64,000 nt of DNA from Variovorax saccharolyticus (GTDB taxonomy: Bacteria > Pseudomonadota > Gammaproteobacteria > Burkholderiales > Burkholderiaceae_C): NCBI RefSeq assembly GCF_030316765.1, contig NZ_JASZYT010000004.1:186001-250000 (forward strand). Direction: 5' to 3'. Both the position numbers and the translations under genes were made by a program. Position 1 is the stretch's first letter. Each line of letters opens with the position of its first letter. The notes below the pieces were generated by a model. That model had not been told where the DNA came from. It saw nothing but the letters and a program-made list of their open reading frames with translations, and did not search any database. Shown piece after piece: positions 25,112 through 34,482 of the stretch.

Positions 25112-26032
25112 ATGACTTCGCAACCCTTGTCTTCCGGATCCTCGTCCCGCGCCAACGGGCGCGCCATCGCCACGATGATCGGTGCCATGGGCTGCTTCGT
25201 GGTCAACGACGCGCTGGTCAAGCACGTCAGCCAGTCGGTGCCCTCGGCGCAGCTCATCTTCCTGCGCGGGCTGATGGCTTCGGCGCTCGTGCTGCTGGTC
25301 GCGCACCGGCTGGGCGCGCTGCGCCAGGCGAGTGCGGTGCTGCATCCGCGGGTGGCGCTTCGCGGCGCGGTCGATGCCTGCGCGACCGTGATGTACCTGC
25401 TGGCGCTGTTCCGGCTGCCGATCGCCAACGCCACGGCCATCAATCTCGCCGCGCCCCTGTTCATGACCGTGTTCGCGGTGCTCTTCATGGGCGAGCGCGC
25501 CGGCATGGCGCGCTGGTCCGCGGTGGTGCTGGGCTTCGCGGGTGTCCTGTGCATCGTGCAGCCCAGCGGGGAGGGCTTCAACGCCTGGGCGCTGCTGTGC
25601 CTGCTCGGCACGCTGTTCCATGCCGCCCGCGACCTGATGACGCGACGCATCGATCCGGCCATCCCGTCGATCATCATCACGCTCGCCACGGCGCTGGCCG
25701 TCACCTTGCTGGCGGCTTGCCTGACCCTGGCCAGTGGCTGGCAGGCGATCGCGCCGGGCGACCTCGGCCTGCTGGGCGTCGCCGCGGCCTTCCTGGCATC
25801 CGGCTACCTGCTGCTGGTGCAGTGCATGCGCGCCGGCGAGGTGTCGCTCACGGCGCCCTTCCGCTACACGGCGGTTCTCTTCGCGATGCTGCTGGGCTAT
25901 GCGATCTGGAACGAAGTCCCCAGCGGGTGGGCCTGGCTGGGCATCGCGCTGCTGGTCGGCTCCGGCCTCTACATGCTGCACAGCGAGCGGGGCCGGATCC
26001 GCGCTGCCGCGCTGGACGCCCAGCCCGAGTGA
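25112..26032 (+). CDS. DMT-superfamily (EamA) permease
   Basis: A 306-residue inner-membrane protein with ten hydrophobic segments in two repeated EamA halves. An in-frame ATG at 25088 is embedded in the ModE-like palindrome; the ATG 24 bases on gives a usual short N-terminus (MTSQPLSSG) and is preferred. Members export amino acids, purines or other metabolites, and the substrate is not evident here. It is divergent from modA, so it might share molybdate control only by proximity. Confidence 0.88.
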   Translation: MTSQPLSSGSSSRANGRAIATMIGAMGCFVVNDALVKHVSQSVPSAQLIFLRGLMASALVLLVAHRLGALRQASAVLHPRVALRGAVDACATVMYLLALFRLPIANATAINLAAPLFMTVFAVLFMGERAGMARWSAVVLGFAGVLCIVQPSGEGFNAWALLCLLGTLFHAARDLMTRRIDPAIPSIIITLATALAVTLLAACLTLASGWQAIAPGDLGLLGVAAAFLASGYLLLVQCMRAGEVSLTAPFRYTAVLFAMLLGYAIWNEVPSGWAWLGIALLVGSGLYMLHSERGRIRAAALDAQPE

Positions 26033-26092
26033 GGCCGTTCCGGTAGTCCGCACTACACTCGCAACCCCGTTTTCCGAGTGGCGACCACACCG

Positions 26093-27538
26093 ATGAAGAA
26101 CAAAGCAAAGCCCGCCTGGCTCCAGCCTGCTCTGGCCTACATCCCCGATTGGCTGGCCTTCCAGCTCGAACGGCACCAGCAGGTCGGCTGCGCCGTCGCG
26201 ATCGCAAGGGGCCAGGAGCTGGTGGCCGAGTTCGCCCTGGGGAGCGCCGACCTGAGCACCGGAAAGCGGCTCACCCCCAGGCATCGCTTCCGGATCGCAT
26301 CGCATTCCAAGTCGTTCACTGCCGCCGGCGTGATGCTGCTGCGCGAGCAGGGCAAGGTCGGCCTCGACGACCCGATCGGCCGCCACGTGTCCGGCCTGCA
26401 CAAGGAGCTCGCCAAGGCCCGGGTCGGTGAACTGCTGTCGCACGGCGCCGGCGTCATCCGCGATGGCGAGGACAGCGGGCAGTTCCTCGATCGTCGGCCC
26501 TTCCTGTCCCGGGCCGAGTTGCGGGCCGACCTGGCCAGGAAGCAGCCGCTCGCGCCCGGCCTGCAGCTCAAGTACTCCAACCACGGCTATGGCCTGCTGG
26601 GCCTCCTGATCGAGGAGCTCGGCGGCACCGAATACCCCGCCTGGATCACGCGCCATGTCATCGAGGCGGCGGGCCTGCGCGAGACGGTGCCGGACATGCC
26701 GCAGTTGCCCAGGACCGCGCCGATGGCGAAAGGCCACAGCACCGAGTTTCCCTTCGGCCAGCGCCTGATCGTGCCCGGCGACAACGTGTGCCATGCCATC
26801 GCCCCGGCGGGCGGCTTCGTCTCGACCGCATCGGACGTGGCGCGCTTCTTCGCCCAGCTCGCGCCCGACAGCAAGGAGAGCGTGCTCTCGGCGGCCAGCC
26901 GCCGCGAGATGATGCAGCGCCGCTGGCGCGACCCCTGCAGCACCCTCGAGTCCTACTACGGCTACGGCACCATGATGAACGGCCCCGGACCGAAGGAGTG
27001 GCACGGCCACACCGGCGGCCTGCAGGGCTTCGTTTCCCGCACTTCGCGCTTCGCGGAGTCGGGCTTCACGATCACCGTGCTGTGCAATTCGCAGGATGGC
27101 TGGTCCTACCAGTGGGTGGACGGGATCCACAGCGTCCTATCGGCCTTCCAGCGCCATGGCGCGCCGGCGCGAAAGAACGCCGCCTGGAGCGGCCGCTGGT
27201 GGAGCATGTGGGGCGCCAGCGACCTGGTTCCGATGGGCAAGGTCGTGCTCCAGGTCGCGCCGGCCATGAGCATGCCTTTCGACGGCACCAACACCGAGCT
27301 GTCGATCGCGAGCAAGGATCGCGGCCTGATCGCGAAGACCTCCGGCTACAACAGTCCCGGCCAGCCGGTCCGGCTGGTGCGCGATCGCAAGGGGCAGCCG
27401 GCCGAGCTCTGGATGGGCGGCACCAAGCTGCTGCCGAAGGCGGCCATGCTGGCCGAAGCCCGTCAGCGCTACCGCGGGACCCGCGGCGCCGGCAAGGCCG
27501 CCAGAGCGCTCGACGCCGGCCGGCCGGCGCCGCCCTGA
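26093..27538 (+). CDS. Serine hydrolase, beta-lactamase class C / penicillin-binding fold
   Basis: A protein of about 481 residues. The SxxK active-site motif is SHSK (in RIASHSKSFTAAG, about residue 69) and the YxN motif is in KYSNHGYGLLG near 161. A C-terminal domain of about 130 residues follows the hydrolase core. No signal peptide is visible, so it is likely cytoplasmic and an esterase or peptidase rather than a resistance enzyme. GTG at 26078 is an alternative start. The next gene starts 4 bases after its stop, suggesting coupling. Confidence 0.85.
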   Translation: MKNKAKPAWLQPALAYIPDWLAFQLERHQQVGCAVAIARGQELVAEFALGSADLSTGKRLTPRHRFRIASHSKSFTAAGVMLLREQGKVGLDDPIGRHVSGLHKELAKARVGELLSHGAGVIRDGEDSGQFLDRRPFLSRAELRADLARKQPLAPGLQLKYSNHGYGLLGLLIEELGGTEYPAWITRHVIEAAGLRETVPDMPQLPRTAPMAKGHSTEFPFGQRLIVPGDNVCHAIAPAGGFVSTASDVARFFAQLAPDSKESVLSAASRREMMQRRWRDPCSTLESYYGYGTMMNGPGPKEWHGHTGGLQGFVSRTSRFAESGFTITVLCNSQDGWSYQWVDGIHSVLSAFQRHGAPARKNAAWSGRWWSMWGASDLVPMGKVVLQVAPAMSMPFDGTNTELSIASKDRGLIAKTSGYNSPGQPVRLVRDRKGQPAELWMGGTKLLPKAAMLAEARQRYRGTRGAGKAARALDAGRPAPP

Positions 27539-27542
27539 CCCC

Positions 27543-28259
27543 ATGGCACGAGACCTCCTCACATCGTTCTTCCGCAGCGGCGACGCCATCCGCAGCCGCA
27601 GCGTGAGCGATGTGGTGCTGTCCGCCACGCTGGACGTGCCGATGCCGCCCGCACGCCTGCTGGCCGACTGGGACCGGGAGATTTCCTCGCGCATGGTCCT
27701 CGAACCCGGCGATGTCGAGGCACTGCCCCTGGCCCGCGCGCGGGTCCGCTGGCCGGACTACCGGCAGTGCGTGCAGGCGGTGGCCGACTGGACGCGCGGG
27801 CTCGGCCTGCAGGAGGTCATCGCCGGCGCCGATGTCGCGCTGATGGCCTGCCGCGGCGCGAGGTACCACCACGACGGCGCGCAATACGGCGGGGCGGCGT
27901 TCTGCAATCTCTTCCTGAGCGAGGACCGCGAGCTGGACGTGCACTTTCCGTCCACCGGCCATCGGATCCCGCTGGCCCGGGGCACGGCCCTGATCTTCGA
28001 CACCGGCCAGCCGCACGCCGTCGTTCGACGCCGCAGCAGCGGCTTCGACGCCGCCGACTTCGCCGCCGGCCCGGACTGCACCCAGCTGTTCCTGACCTGG
28101 GAGCTACCGATCGAGGATCCCCACCTGGCGCGCGCGCTCGGGATCGCCTTCGATGTCGATCCGTCGACCTCGTCGCAACTCGATGAAGAGCAGGTCCGGT
28201 GCAATGGCGAACCGGCGGTGCTCTGTCCGGCATCGGGCCGCTGGCGGCGGGCCGGGTGA
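27543..28259 (+). CDS. 2-oxoglutarate/Fe(II)-dependent oxygenase-like protein
   Basis: A 238-residue protein. The iron triad H-x-D...H is visible as H109-x-D111 in YHHDGAQYGG and H158 in DTGQPHAVV, with downstream arginines (162-164) that could hold 2-oxoglutarate. Spacing and the FCNLFLSEDRELDVHFP strand fit the prolyl-hydroxylase-type double-stranded beta helix. Substrate unknown. It follows the serine hydrolase closely and may be in one operon with it and the thioesterase downstream. Confidence 0.6.
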   Translation: MARDLLTSFFRSGDAIRSRSVSDVVLSATLDVPMPPARLLADWDREISSRMVLEPGDVEALPLARARVRWPDYRQCVQAVADWTRGLGLQEVIAGADVALMACRGARYHHDGAQYGGAAFCNLFLSEDRELDVHFPSTGHRIPLARGTALIFDTGQPHAVVRRRSSGFDAADFAAGPDCTQLFLTWELPIEDPHLARALGIAFDVDPSTSSQLDEEQVRCNGEPAVLCPASGRWRRAG

Positions 28260-28293
28260 CAATCTCCGCAGTTCAACCAGATACGAGATTCCC

Positions 28294-28707
28294 ATGAACG
28301 AAGACTTGGACGAACGCATCCGCTCGGGCAAGGCGCTGAGCGAATCGATGGGCAATTTCCACGTGACCGGATGGGAGCCCGAGCGCAAGCTGCTGTCGGC
28401 CGCGTTCACGGTGCGGCGCGAGTACTGCCACAGCAACGGCACGATCGCCCAGGGCGGCTTCATCACGGCCTGGCTCGACGCCGCGATGGCGCATGCGGTG
28501 ATGCACGACAGCGGACATGCGCAGACCGTCTTCAGCCTGGAGATCAAGGTCAGCTTCTACGAGAAGGTCGGCCCCGGCGAGGGCCGGGTCGAGGGACGGG
28601 TGATCCGGCGCGGCAAGCGGGTGGCGTTCATGGAGGCGTCGCTCTACAACCCCGCGGGCAAGCTGGCGGCGGAAGCCACCTCGACCGGGATCATCGCGGA
28701 ACTCTAG
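28294..28707 (+). CDS. PaaI-family hotdog-fold thioesterase
   Basis: A 137-residue hotdog-fold protein. The family pattern is clear: EYCHSNGTIAQGGFITAWLDAAMAHAV near 45-71, where HxNGxxxGG positions the active-site region, then the long strand SLEIKVSFYEKVGPGEGRVEG. Such enzymes hydrolyse acyl-CoA thioesters, often aromatic or short-chain. The start gives the family's normal length. No pathway neighbours fix the substrate. Confidence 0.85.
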   Translation: MNEDLDERIRSGKALSESMGNFHVTGWEPERKLLSAAFTVRREYCHSNGTIAQGGFITAWLDAAMAHAVMHDSGHAQTVFSLEIKVSFYEKVGPGEGRVEGRVIRRGKRVAFMEASLYNPAGKLAAEATSTGIIAEL

Positions 28708-28719
28708 GGGCCGGGGGCC

Positions 28720-29754
28720 GTGAACTTCCGGCTGATGCTCGCTTGCCTGGCGACAGCCGCGCTTCCTGCCTGCGGCCATTTTTCTGCCGGGACAGTCACC
28801 GAAGCCGGCCATGGCCGTCCCCACGTCATCGAGAACAGCCTGGGAATGAAGTTCGTCCGGGTGCCGGCGGGCGAGTTCATGATGGGGAGCGGCGAGCCGG
28901 CCGAAAGCTTGTCCCGCGACTATCCGGCGTATGCGCCGGAGGACCTGCAGGCGCTCGGCGACGAGGGGCCGCGGCATCGGGTGCGCATCACCCGGGCGTT
29001 CTGGCTGGGGCAGCACGAAGTGACGGTCGACCAGTTTCGGCGCTTCCTGGAAGCCTCCGGCTACACGCCCGAATCGATCGCCGACGGAACCGGCGGCTAT
29101 GGCTACAACCCGGTCTACGACCCCGCCAGTTCGGCGCGCGGCGAACGCTTCGAAGGGCGCAACCCCCGGTATGCGTGGCACGACCCGGGCTTCCCGCAGA
29201 CCGGCGGCGATCCGGTGGTCAACGTGAGCTGGAACGACGCTGTCGCCATGGCGCGCTGGCTCAGCGAGCGCGAGGGCGTGCGTTATCGCCTGCCGACGGA
29301 GGCCGAGTGGGAGTACGCATGCCGCGCAGGAACGACCACGCGCTACAGCACGGGCGATGACGCGGCAAGCCTGCTCGGTGCTGCCGCCCTGCTGGACCTG
29401 GACACCGCCCAGCGCTGGCCGAACCGCTTGCCCTTCGCGCTGCCGGGCCACGATGGCTACGTCTTCACGGCGCCGGTCGGCAGCTTCGCGCCCAATGCAT
29501 TCGGCTTGTTCGACATGCATGGCAACGTCTGGGAATGGGTCGCCGATCGGTACGGGGAGCACTACTACGCGGAGTCCCCCACGGACGACCCGCCGGGCCC
29601 CGCGGCGGGCGACCTGCATGTTCGCCGCGGCGGATCATGGGCCACCTCCGCCTTGTACCTGCGCTCGTCCTATCGCAACTGGAACACGGCACAGACCCGC
29701 TACACGCTGGTCGGCATGCGTCTCTTGCGGGAGGCCATGCCACGGGACGACTGA
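28720..29754 (+). CDS. FGE/SUMF1-fold lipoprotein lacking the catalytic cysteines
   Basis: A 344-residue protein with a GTG start, lipoprotein leader (lipobox LPAC, Cys18) and one formylglycine-generating-enzyme-like domain. Landmarks are FVRVPAGEFMMGS, EVTVDQFRRFL, PVVNVSWNDAVAMARWLS, YRLPTEAEWEYACRAG, GLFDMHGNVWEWVADRYG and VRRGGSW. In true formylglycine-generating enzymes a cysteine pair follows the RRGGSW element; the last 40 residues here have no cysteine, so it probably does not activate sulfatases. No sulfatase gene is nearby. It may be a cell-envelope protein with the fold only. Confidence 0.82.
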   Translation: MNFRLMLACLATAALPACGHFSAGTVTEAGHGRPHVIENSLGMKFVRVPAGEFMMGSGEPAESLSRDYPAYAPEDLQALGDEGPRHRVRITRAFWLGQHEVTVDQFRRFLEASGYTPESIADGTGGYGYNPVYDPASSARGERFEGRNPRYAWHDPGFPQTGGDPVVNVSWNDAVAMARWLSEREGVRYRLPTEAEWEYACRAGTTTRYSTGDDAASLLGAAALLDLDTAQRWPNRLPFALPGHDGYVFTAPVGSFAPNAFGLFDMHGNVWEWVADRYGEHYYAESPTDDPPGPAAGDLHVRRGGSWATSALYLRSSYRNWNTAQTRYTLVGMRLLREAMPRDD

Positions 29755-29808
29755 GGGTCCGTCTCCGTCCATCATCGCCACCACGGAGGGACAGGCGTCT
29801 GCCGGCAC

Positions 29809-30711
29809 TCAGGTCTTGCTCACGGCCGCGGGCGCTTCCTGCCGGCCATCGCCGTCGGTCTCGGTTTCCGCATAGGCCCGGCCGCCGGGCACGAGGGCCG
29901 AGTGCGCGCGCCGCGAATGGATCAGCGGGTAGAACATCTCCACGAACCAGCGCTCCTTGCCGAAGACCAGGTCGTCCTGCAGGCCGACCCTGGACGGATA
30001 GCGGCGGGTGATCTTGGCGGTGCCGAAGAGCAGGTCCCAGACGAACAGCAGGTTCCCGAAGTTGCCCTTGTAGTGCCCGATGCCGTCGTCGTTGGTGAGC
30101 GCGTGATGCGCCCAGTGGGTGGCGGGCGTGACCACGGTCCGCTCCAGCACCCAGGCGAGCGGGTGCAGCCACTTCACGCGGTACAGCGGCGCGTCCCACG
30201 GCACCGCGCTGTGCGCGCCCAGGATCACCGCCAGCTTGATCACGATGTAGACCAGATAGGCGTTGCCGAAGCCGAGGTAGATCAGCACGCCGGAGGCCCA
30301 CAGGCCGGGCATCATCAGGTAGTAGAAGAAGTTGTTGCGGTAGGTGATGCGGATGCTCATGTAGTGCGCCGTGTGATGCGCACGATGCAGCGGCCACAGC
30401 CGCGGCGAGTGCGAAACGCGGTGCCACCAGTACTGCGTCATGTCGTCGGCGATCAGCAGGATCGCGCCCATGGCCCACCACGGCAGGTGGGCCCAGGCGT
30501 TGCGCTGCTCCGGCATGGCGAGCGCGCTCAGCTTGGCCGTCACCGCGAAGATGAAGGGCTGCGATACCGCCAGCAGCGCGAGGAACATGAACAGTTCCAG
30601 CTTGGTGTCGTCTGCGGTGGCGTGGAAGTGTTCGTGCTTGCGGGAGCGGATCTCCAGCAAGGCAAAAACGAGAATGATCGTGACCAGCACGATGTTCTGG
30701 ACGAGGTTCAC
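29809..30711 (-). CDS. Fatty acid hydroxylase / sterol desaturase family membrane protein
   Basis: A 300-residue membrane protein with four to five spans and the histidine boxes of the diiron fatty acid hydroxylase superfamily: WWHRVSH, HRAHHTAHY and HWAHH, which bind two irons on the cytoplasmic face. It would hydroxylate or desaturate a lipid. The GTG start is chosen because AAGGAG lies eight bases upstream and the next residues form the first membrane helix. It is divergent from a LysR gene, which may regulate it. Confidence 0.85.
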   Translation of the reverse strand: MNLVQNIVLVTIILVFALLEIRSRKHEHFHATADDTKLELFMFLALLAVSQPFIFAVTAKLSALAMPEQRNAWAHLPWWAMGAILLIADDMTQYWWHRVSHSPRLWPLHRAHHTAHYMSIRITYRNNFFYYLMMPGLWASGVLIYLGFGNAYLVYIVIKLAVILGAHSAVPWDAPLYRVKWLHPLAWVLERTVVTPATHWAHHALTNDDGIGHYKGNFGNLLFVWDLLFGTAKITRRYPSRVGLQDDLVFGKERWFVEMFYPLIHSRRAHSALVPGGRAYAETETDGDGRQEAPAAVSKT

Positions 30712-30806
30712 CAGGTTGTCTCCTTGGCTATGAATGCGGGCCGGGTCCTGTGCCTGAACGCCGGGCTCTGTGAGGCGCGATTGTTCTGGTGAACACCGAT
30801 TGAGTC

Positions 30807-30836
30807 CAATGCATATTGAAGCCAGAATCAATGCAT
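30807..30836. promoter_or_regulatory. Two CAATGCAT repeats, possible LysR operator
   Basis: CAATGCAT occurs at 30807-30814 and again at 30829-30836, exactly 22 bases apart (two helical turns), each containing the palindrome ATGCAT. The pair lies between the divergent lipid-hydroxylase and LysR genes and ends 31 bases before the LysR start. Regular helical spacing suggests protein binding. Confidence 0.5.
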
Positions 30837-30867
30837 CGGCTGCAATTACAAGACAAGGAGACGCCGC

Positions 30868-31788
30868 ATGGACCTCAAGCGCTGGGCGCATATCGTCGCC
30901 GTCGCGGACCGGCGCAGCTTCGTGCGCGCCGCCGAGCAGGTGCATCTCAGCCAGCCGGCGCTGACTCGCAGCATCCAGGCGGCGGAAGCCGAGCTGGGAC
31001 TCCAGCTGTTCGACCGCGGCACGAACGAGGTGGTCGCGACGCCGGCCGGTGAATTCGTCGTCGCCCGCGCCCGGCAGCTCGTATTCAACAGCCGCTGCCT
31101 GGAACGCGACGTCGAGCTCTATCGCAGCCGCGCCCTGGGCGACACCGCGTTCGGGGTCGGCCCGTTTCCCGCGGCGACCTTCCTGTCGCCGCTGCTGACC
31201 GCGATGCGGCGCGAGTTCCCGGGCATCAACCTGCGCGTCGAAATCAGCAACTGGCAGCTGCTGCTGGAGCGGCTGCGCGACGAAGACATCGAGTTCTTCG
31301 TCGCCGATACCCGGGACTTGCCTTCGGACCCCAACCTGCACGGCCGTGCGCTGCGCCCCGAGCCGGGGGGCTTCTACGTGCGCGCCGGCCACCCGTTGAC
31401 GACGACGCGCAAGACCGCGACGCTGCCGCGGATCTGGTCGCACGGCGTCCTGTCGGTGCGCCTGCCCACCGGCGTGCGGTCGGTGATCTCCCGCCTGCTT
31501 GGCATCGAGGCCACATTGGCGCTCGAGTGCGACGACATCGAGGTGCTGAAGGATGTCGCCCTCGCCTGCGACGCGGTTCTGGCCGCGCCGCATGCCGCGG
31601 TTGCGCGGGAGGTGGCGGCCGGCCGGCTTCAGGCAGTGGAGGTCGCGGGCCTGCCGCCGCTTGCATCGGAAATGGGCATCGTGACATTGCGCGGCCGCAC
31701 CCCGTCGCCGATGGCGGCGTTGATCATCGAGCGGCTATCGGCGATGGCCACGGGCGAAGCCTCGTCGGCTTCGGCAGGCAGGCCCTAG
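30868..31788 (+). CDS. LysR-family transcriptional regulator
   Basis: A 306-residue LysR regulator. The N-terminal helix-turn-helix reads RSFVRAAEQVHLSQPALTRS at about 16-35, and the C-terminal effector domain begins near residue 90 (TAFGVGPFPAATFLSPLLTAM). ACAAGGAGA upstream of the ATG is a good ribosome site. By position it probably controls the divergent lipid-hydroxylase gene and itself. Its stop overlaps the stop of the convergent efflux-channel gene by three bases. Confidence 0.92.
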   Translation: MDLKRWAHIVAVADRRSFVRAAEQVHLSQPALTRSIQAAEAELGLQLFDRGTNEVVATPAGEFVVARARQLVFNSRCLERDVELYRSRALGDTAFGVGPFPAATFLSPLLTAMRREFPGINLRVEISNWQLLLERLRDEDIEFFVADTRDLPSDPNLHGRALRPEPGGFYVRAGHPLTTTRKTATLPRIWSHGVLSVRLPTGVRSVISRLLGIEATLALECDDIEVLKDVALACDAVLAAPHAAVAREVAAGRLQAVEVAGLPPLASEMGIVTLRGRTPSPMAALIIERLSAMATGEASSASAGRP

Positions 31789-33272
31789 GACTTCGCCAGA
31801 TCGCCGGCGCCGCCCAGCGCCTTCGAGACCGCCACCAGGCCGAGCGCCAGGCGGCTCGTGCTCTCGGTGTATTCGCGCTGCGCCTGCAGCCAGGTGCGCT
31901 GGGCGTCGAGCTGCACCAGGAAGTCGGTCAGGCCGTGGTCGTAGCGCACGCGGGCCAGTTGCAGCGCGTCGCGGCTGCTGCGCTCGCGCTGGGCCAGCTG
32001 AGCGTTGCGCAGGCGCTCGGCCGAGTAGGCGCTCAATGCGTCGTCGATCTCGTGCCAGGCCTTCAGCACGGTCTGCTGGTAGGCGACGGCCGCCTCCTGC
32101 TGCTGCAGTTCGCGCAGGGTGACGGTGGCGCGCCGGCGGCCGCCGTCGAAGATCGGCAGCTGCAGGCTGGGGCCGACGAACCATTGGCGGCTGCCCCATT
32201 CGCCGAAGGTGCTGGCGTTGACCGATTCGTAGCCGAAGCTGGCGCCGATCGTGATGCGCGGATAGAGGTCCGCCACGGCGACGCCGATGTCGGCGGTCGC
32301 CGCGTGCAGCTGCGCCTGGGCGCGCTGGATGTCGGGCCGGCGCAGCGCCAGTTCGGAAGGCAGGCCGAGCGACAGGTCTGGCAGCGGGCGTTCGCTGGCG
32401 TTGTCGGGGCGCGCGGCGAGTTGCGCCTGCAGCGCGCCGGGACGCTCGCCGAGCAGCAGCGTGATCTGGTTCACGGCCGCCGCTTCCTGTGCCAGCAGCT
32501 GGGGCAGGCGGGCGCGCAGGTCGGCGGCCTGGGCCTGTTGCCGGGTGACGTCGAGATCGGTCGTGAGGCCGCCGTCGGCGCGTGCCTTGACCAGCTGCAG
32601 CGTCTCCTCGGCGGCCGCGATGTCCTCGCGCGCGATGCGGATCTGTCGCTGCACCGCACGCAGCTCGAAATAGTGGCGCGCCAGCTCGGCTTGCACGCTG
32701 AGCTGCACCTGGGCCAGCAGCGCCTGCGAGGCCGCGACGTTGGCGTCGGCCGCCTCGACCGAGCGTCGCACGCGGCCCCACAGGTCGATTTCCCATGAGG
32801 CGTCGAAGCCGGCGTCGTAGAGGTAGTGCGGCTCGCTCAGCGTCTGGATCAGCTGCTCGCGGTTGGCGGGGTTCAGGGCGCCGATCAGGCGCGTGGGATC
32901 GCCGTCCTCGCTCTGCCGCTCGCGCCGGGCGCCGGCCCGGGCGTTGACCTGCGGAACCCGCTGCGCCTGCACGACGAGCAGCTGCGTGCGGCTTTGCGCA
33001 AAGCGCAGCGCCGCGGTCTGCAGGTCCGGGCTGGCGGCCAGCGCACGCGCCTGCAGCGCGTCGAGCACCGGATCGCCGAACATGCTCCAGCCGGCCGGCG
33101 CCGCGGCGCCCGCGCGCTCGCGTTCCTGCGGCGCGATCAGCTCGGGCGAGCCGCCGTGCCAGTCCGAGAAGCTGGCCGGCGACGCCGGGGGGGCGGGCTT
33201 GAAGTCGGGGCCGACTGCGCAGGCGGACAGGGTCAGGGCTGCTAGCAATGTCGCTAGATGCGGGATGTTCAT
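31785..33272 (-). CDS. Outer-membrane efflux channel lipoprotein, NodT/OprM family
   Basis: A protein of about 495 residues with lipoprotein leader (lipobox LSAC in AALTLSACAVGPDFKPAPP) and two tandem outer-membrane-efflux-protein repeats rich in heptads (AQSRTQLLVVQAQRVPQVNA; ARQQAQAADLR-type helices). TolC-like trimers form the outer-membrane exit of tripartite pumps. It follows the ABC-2 permeases on the same strand after a palindromic repeat and completes the pump. A start 12 codons upstream is possible, but the chosen one begins the leader directly. Confidence 0.93.
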   Translation of the reverse strand: MNIPHLATLLAALTLSACAVGPDFKPAPPASPASFSDWHGGSPELIAPQERERAGAAAPAGWSMFGDPVLDALQARALAASPDLQTAALRFAQSRTQLLVVQAQRVPQVNARAGARRERQSEDGDPTRLIGALNPANREQLIQTLSEPHYLYDAGFDASWEIDLWGRVRRSVEAADANVAASQALLAQVQLSVQAELARHYFELRAVQRQIRIAREDIAAAEETLQLVKARADGGLTTDLDVTRQQAQAADLRARLPQLLAQEAAAVNQITLLLGERPGALQAQLAARPDNASERPLPDLSLGLPSELALRRPDIQRAQAQLHAATADIGVAVADLYPRITIGASFGYESVNASTFGEWGSRQWFVGPSLQLPIFDGGRRRATVTLRELQQQEAAVAYQQTVLKAWHEIDDALSAYSAERLRNAQLAQRERSSRDALQLARVRYDHGLTDFLVQLDAQRTWLQAQREYTESTSRLALGLVAVSKALGGAGDLAKS

Positions 33273-33289
33273 GGTGATGTCCTTTCTAG

Positions 33290-33350
33290 TCAGTTGAGGA
33301 CTGAGCAAAAACTGCTGCGCAGTTTGTTGGTCTGTCCCGCAAGGTCTCAG
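33290..33350 (-). repeat. Double-stem palindromic 3' element, copy 1
   Basis: Read on the minus strand this begins at the stop codon of the ABC permease and contains nested inverted repeats: an outer GGACAGA with an imperfect partner and an inner AAACTGC / GCAGTTT with a three-base loop, then a T-rich side. About 90% of 60 bases match the copy at 47509-47571, which also starts at a stop codon in the same relative orientation. It may act as a transcript end or processing signal between the permease and the channel gene. Confidence 0.8.
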
Positions 33351-34477
33351 ACGAGCCTATGCCGGAACAACCAGGCCGCCAGAGGCAGCGTGACTGCGGC
33401 GATGAGGAAGAGCGGGATCAGGTTGTGCCAGACGGTGAGCAGGCCCACGCCCTCGAGATAGACACGCTGCACCAGGTCGATGGCGAAGCGCAGCGGGTTG
33501 ACCAGGGTGGCGATCTGCAGGGCGCGCGGCATGTTGCTCACCGGCGTGGTCAGGCCCGACAGCAGCATCATCGGCATGATGAGCACGAAGGTGTAGAGCA
33601 TGGCCTGCTGCATGTTGGCCGACACGGCCGAGATCGACAGCCCGATGCCCACGCTTGCGATGGTGAAGAAAGACAGCCCGATGTAGAGCGTGACCAGCGA
33701 GCCCGCCATCGGCACCCGGAACCACAGCAGGGTGATCAGCAGCACCAGGGTCGACTGAACCAGCCCGATCATCACCGGAGGGATGGCCTTGCCGATCATG
33801 ATCTCGGTCGGCGACAGCGGCGTCACCAGCAGCTGGTCGAAGGTGCCCTGCTCGCGTTCGCGCGCCACCGAGAGGGCGGTGAGCAGCAGGGTCTGGATCA
33901 TGCTGAGTGCGGCGATCATGCCCGGCATGAAGTTCCAGCGGGTCTCGAGATTGGGGTTGAACCAGGCGCGCGATTCGATCGAGACCGGCGCCATGCGGCC
34001 GCCGTGGCGCTGGCGCCATTCGTCGTTGAAGGCGGCCACGACCGAGCCGACGAAGCCCGCCGCCGAGCCCGCGGTGTTGGAGTTCCGGGCATCGATGATG
34101 ACCTGGATCGGCGTCTCCTGGCCGGCGTTGAGCTGCTGCTCGAACTGCGGCCCGATCTGGATCACGACCAGCGCATCCTGCGAGTTGATGACCGGCGCGA
34201 TCTGGTCGGGCGACGCGAGCGTCGCCGCGCGGCGGAAGACGCCGGTGCCGTCGAGCCGGGCGATCAGCGCGGTCGATGCGCCGCTGTGGCTCTGGTCGAG
34301 CAGCGCGTAGTCGACGCGGCTCAGGTCGTAGGTGGCGGCATAGCCGAACAGCAGGCTCTGCATCAGCGCCGGCACGATCAGGATGACGCGGCTGGACGGG
34401 TCCTTGAGGATCGCCAGCAGTTCCTTGCGGCACAGGTGGGCGACGCGCCGCACGAAGTCGATGAATGAACCGTTCAT
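33347..34477 (-). CDS. ABC-2 type efflux permease, YhhJ/YbhR-like (second permease)
   Basis: A 376-residue ABC-2 permease: one N-terminal span, a large periplasmic domain (about 45-175), then five spans. The conserved AREREQGTFDQLLVTPLSPTEI (about 210-231) is the family's coupling motif. It pairs with the permease encoded just upstream, five bases away, as YbhS pairs with YbhR. Together with the fused ATPase, the HlyD protein and the channel it forms a tripartite exporter of drugs or other lipophilic compounds. Confidence 0.9.
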   Translation of the reverse strand: MNGSFIDFVRRVAHLCRKELLAILKDPSSRVILIVPALMQSLLFGYAATYDLSRVDYALLDQSHSGASTALIARLDGTGVFRRAATLASPDQIAPVINSQDALVVIQIGPQFEQQLNAGQETPIQVIIDARNSNTAGSAAGFVGSVVAAFNDEWRQRHGGRMAPVSIESRAWFNPNLETRWNFMPGMIAALSMIQTLLLTALSVAREREQGTFDQLLVTPLSPTEIMIGKAIPPVMIGLVQSTLVLLITLLWFRVPMAGSLVTLYIGLSFFTIASVGIGLSISAVSANMQQAMLYTFVLIMPMMLLSGLTTPVSNMPRALQIATLVNPLRFAIDLVQRVYLEGVGLLTVWHNLIPLFLIAAVTLPLAAWLFRHRLV

Positions 34478-34482
34478 GGTCT

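Noticed and set aside
29755..29808. Possible terminator after the FGE-fold gene
   Set aside because: No stable stem followed by a T-run could be drawn in the short convergent gap.
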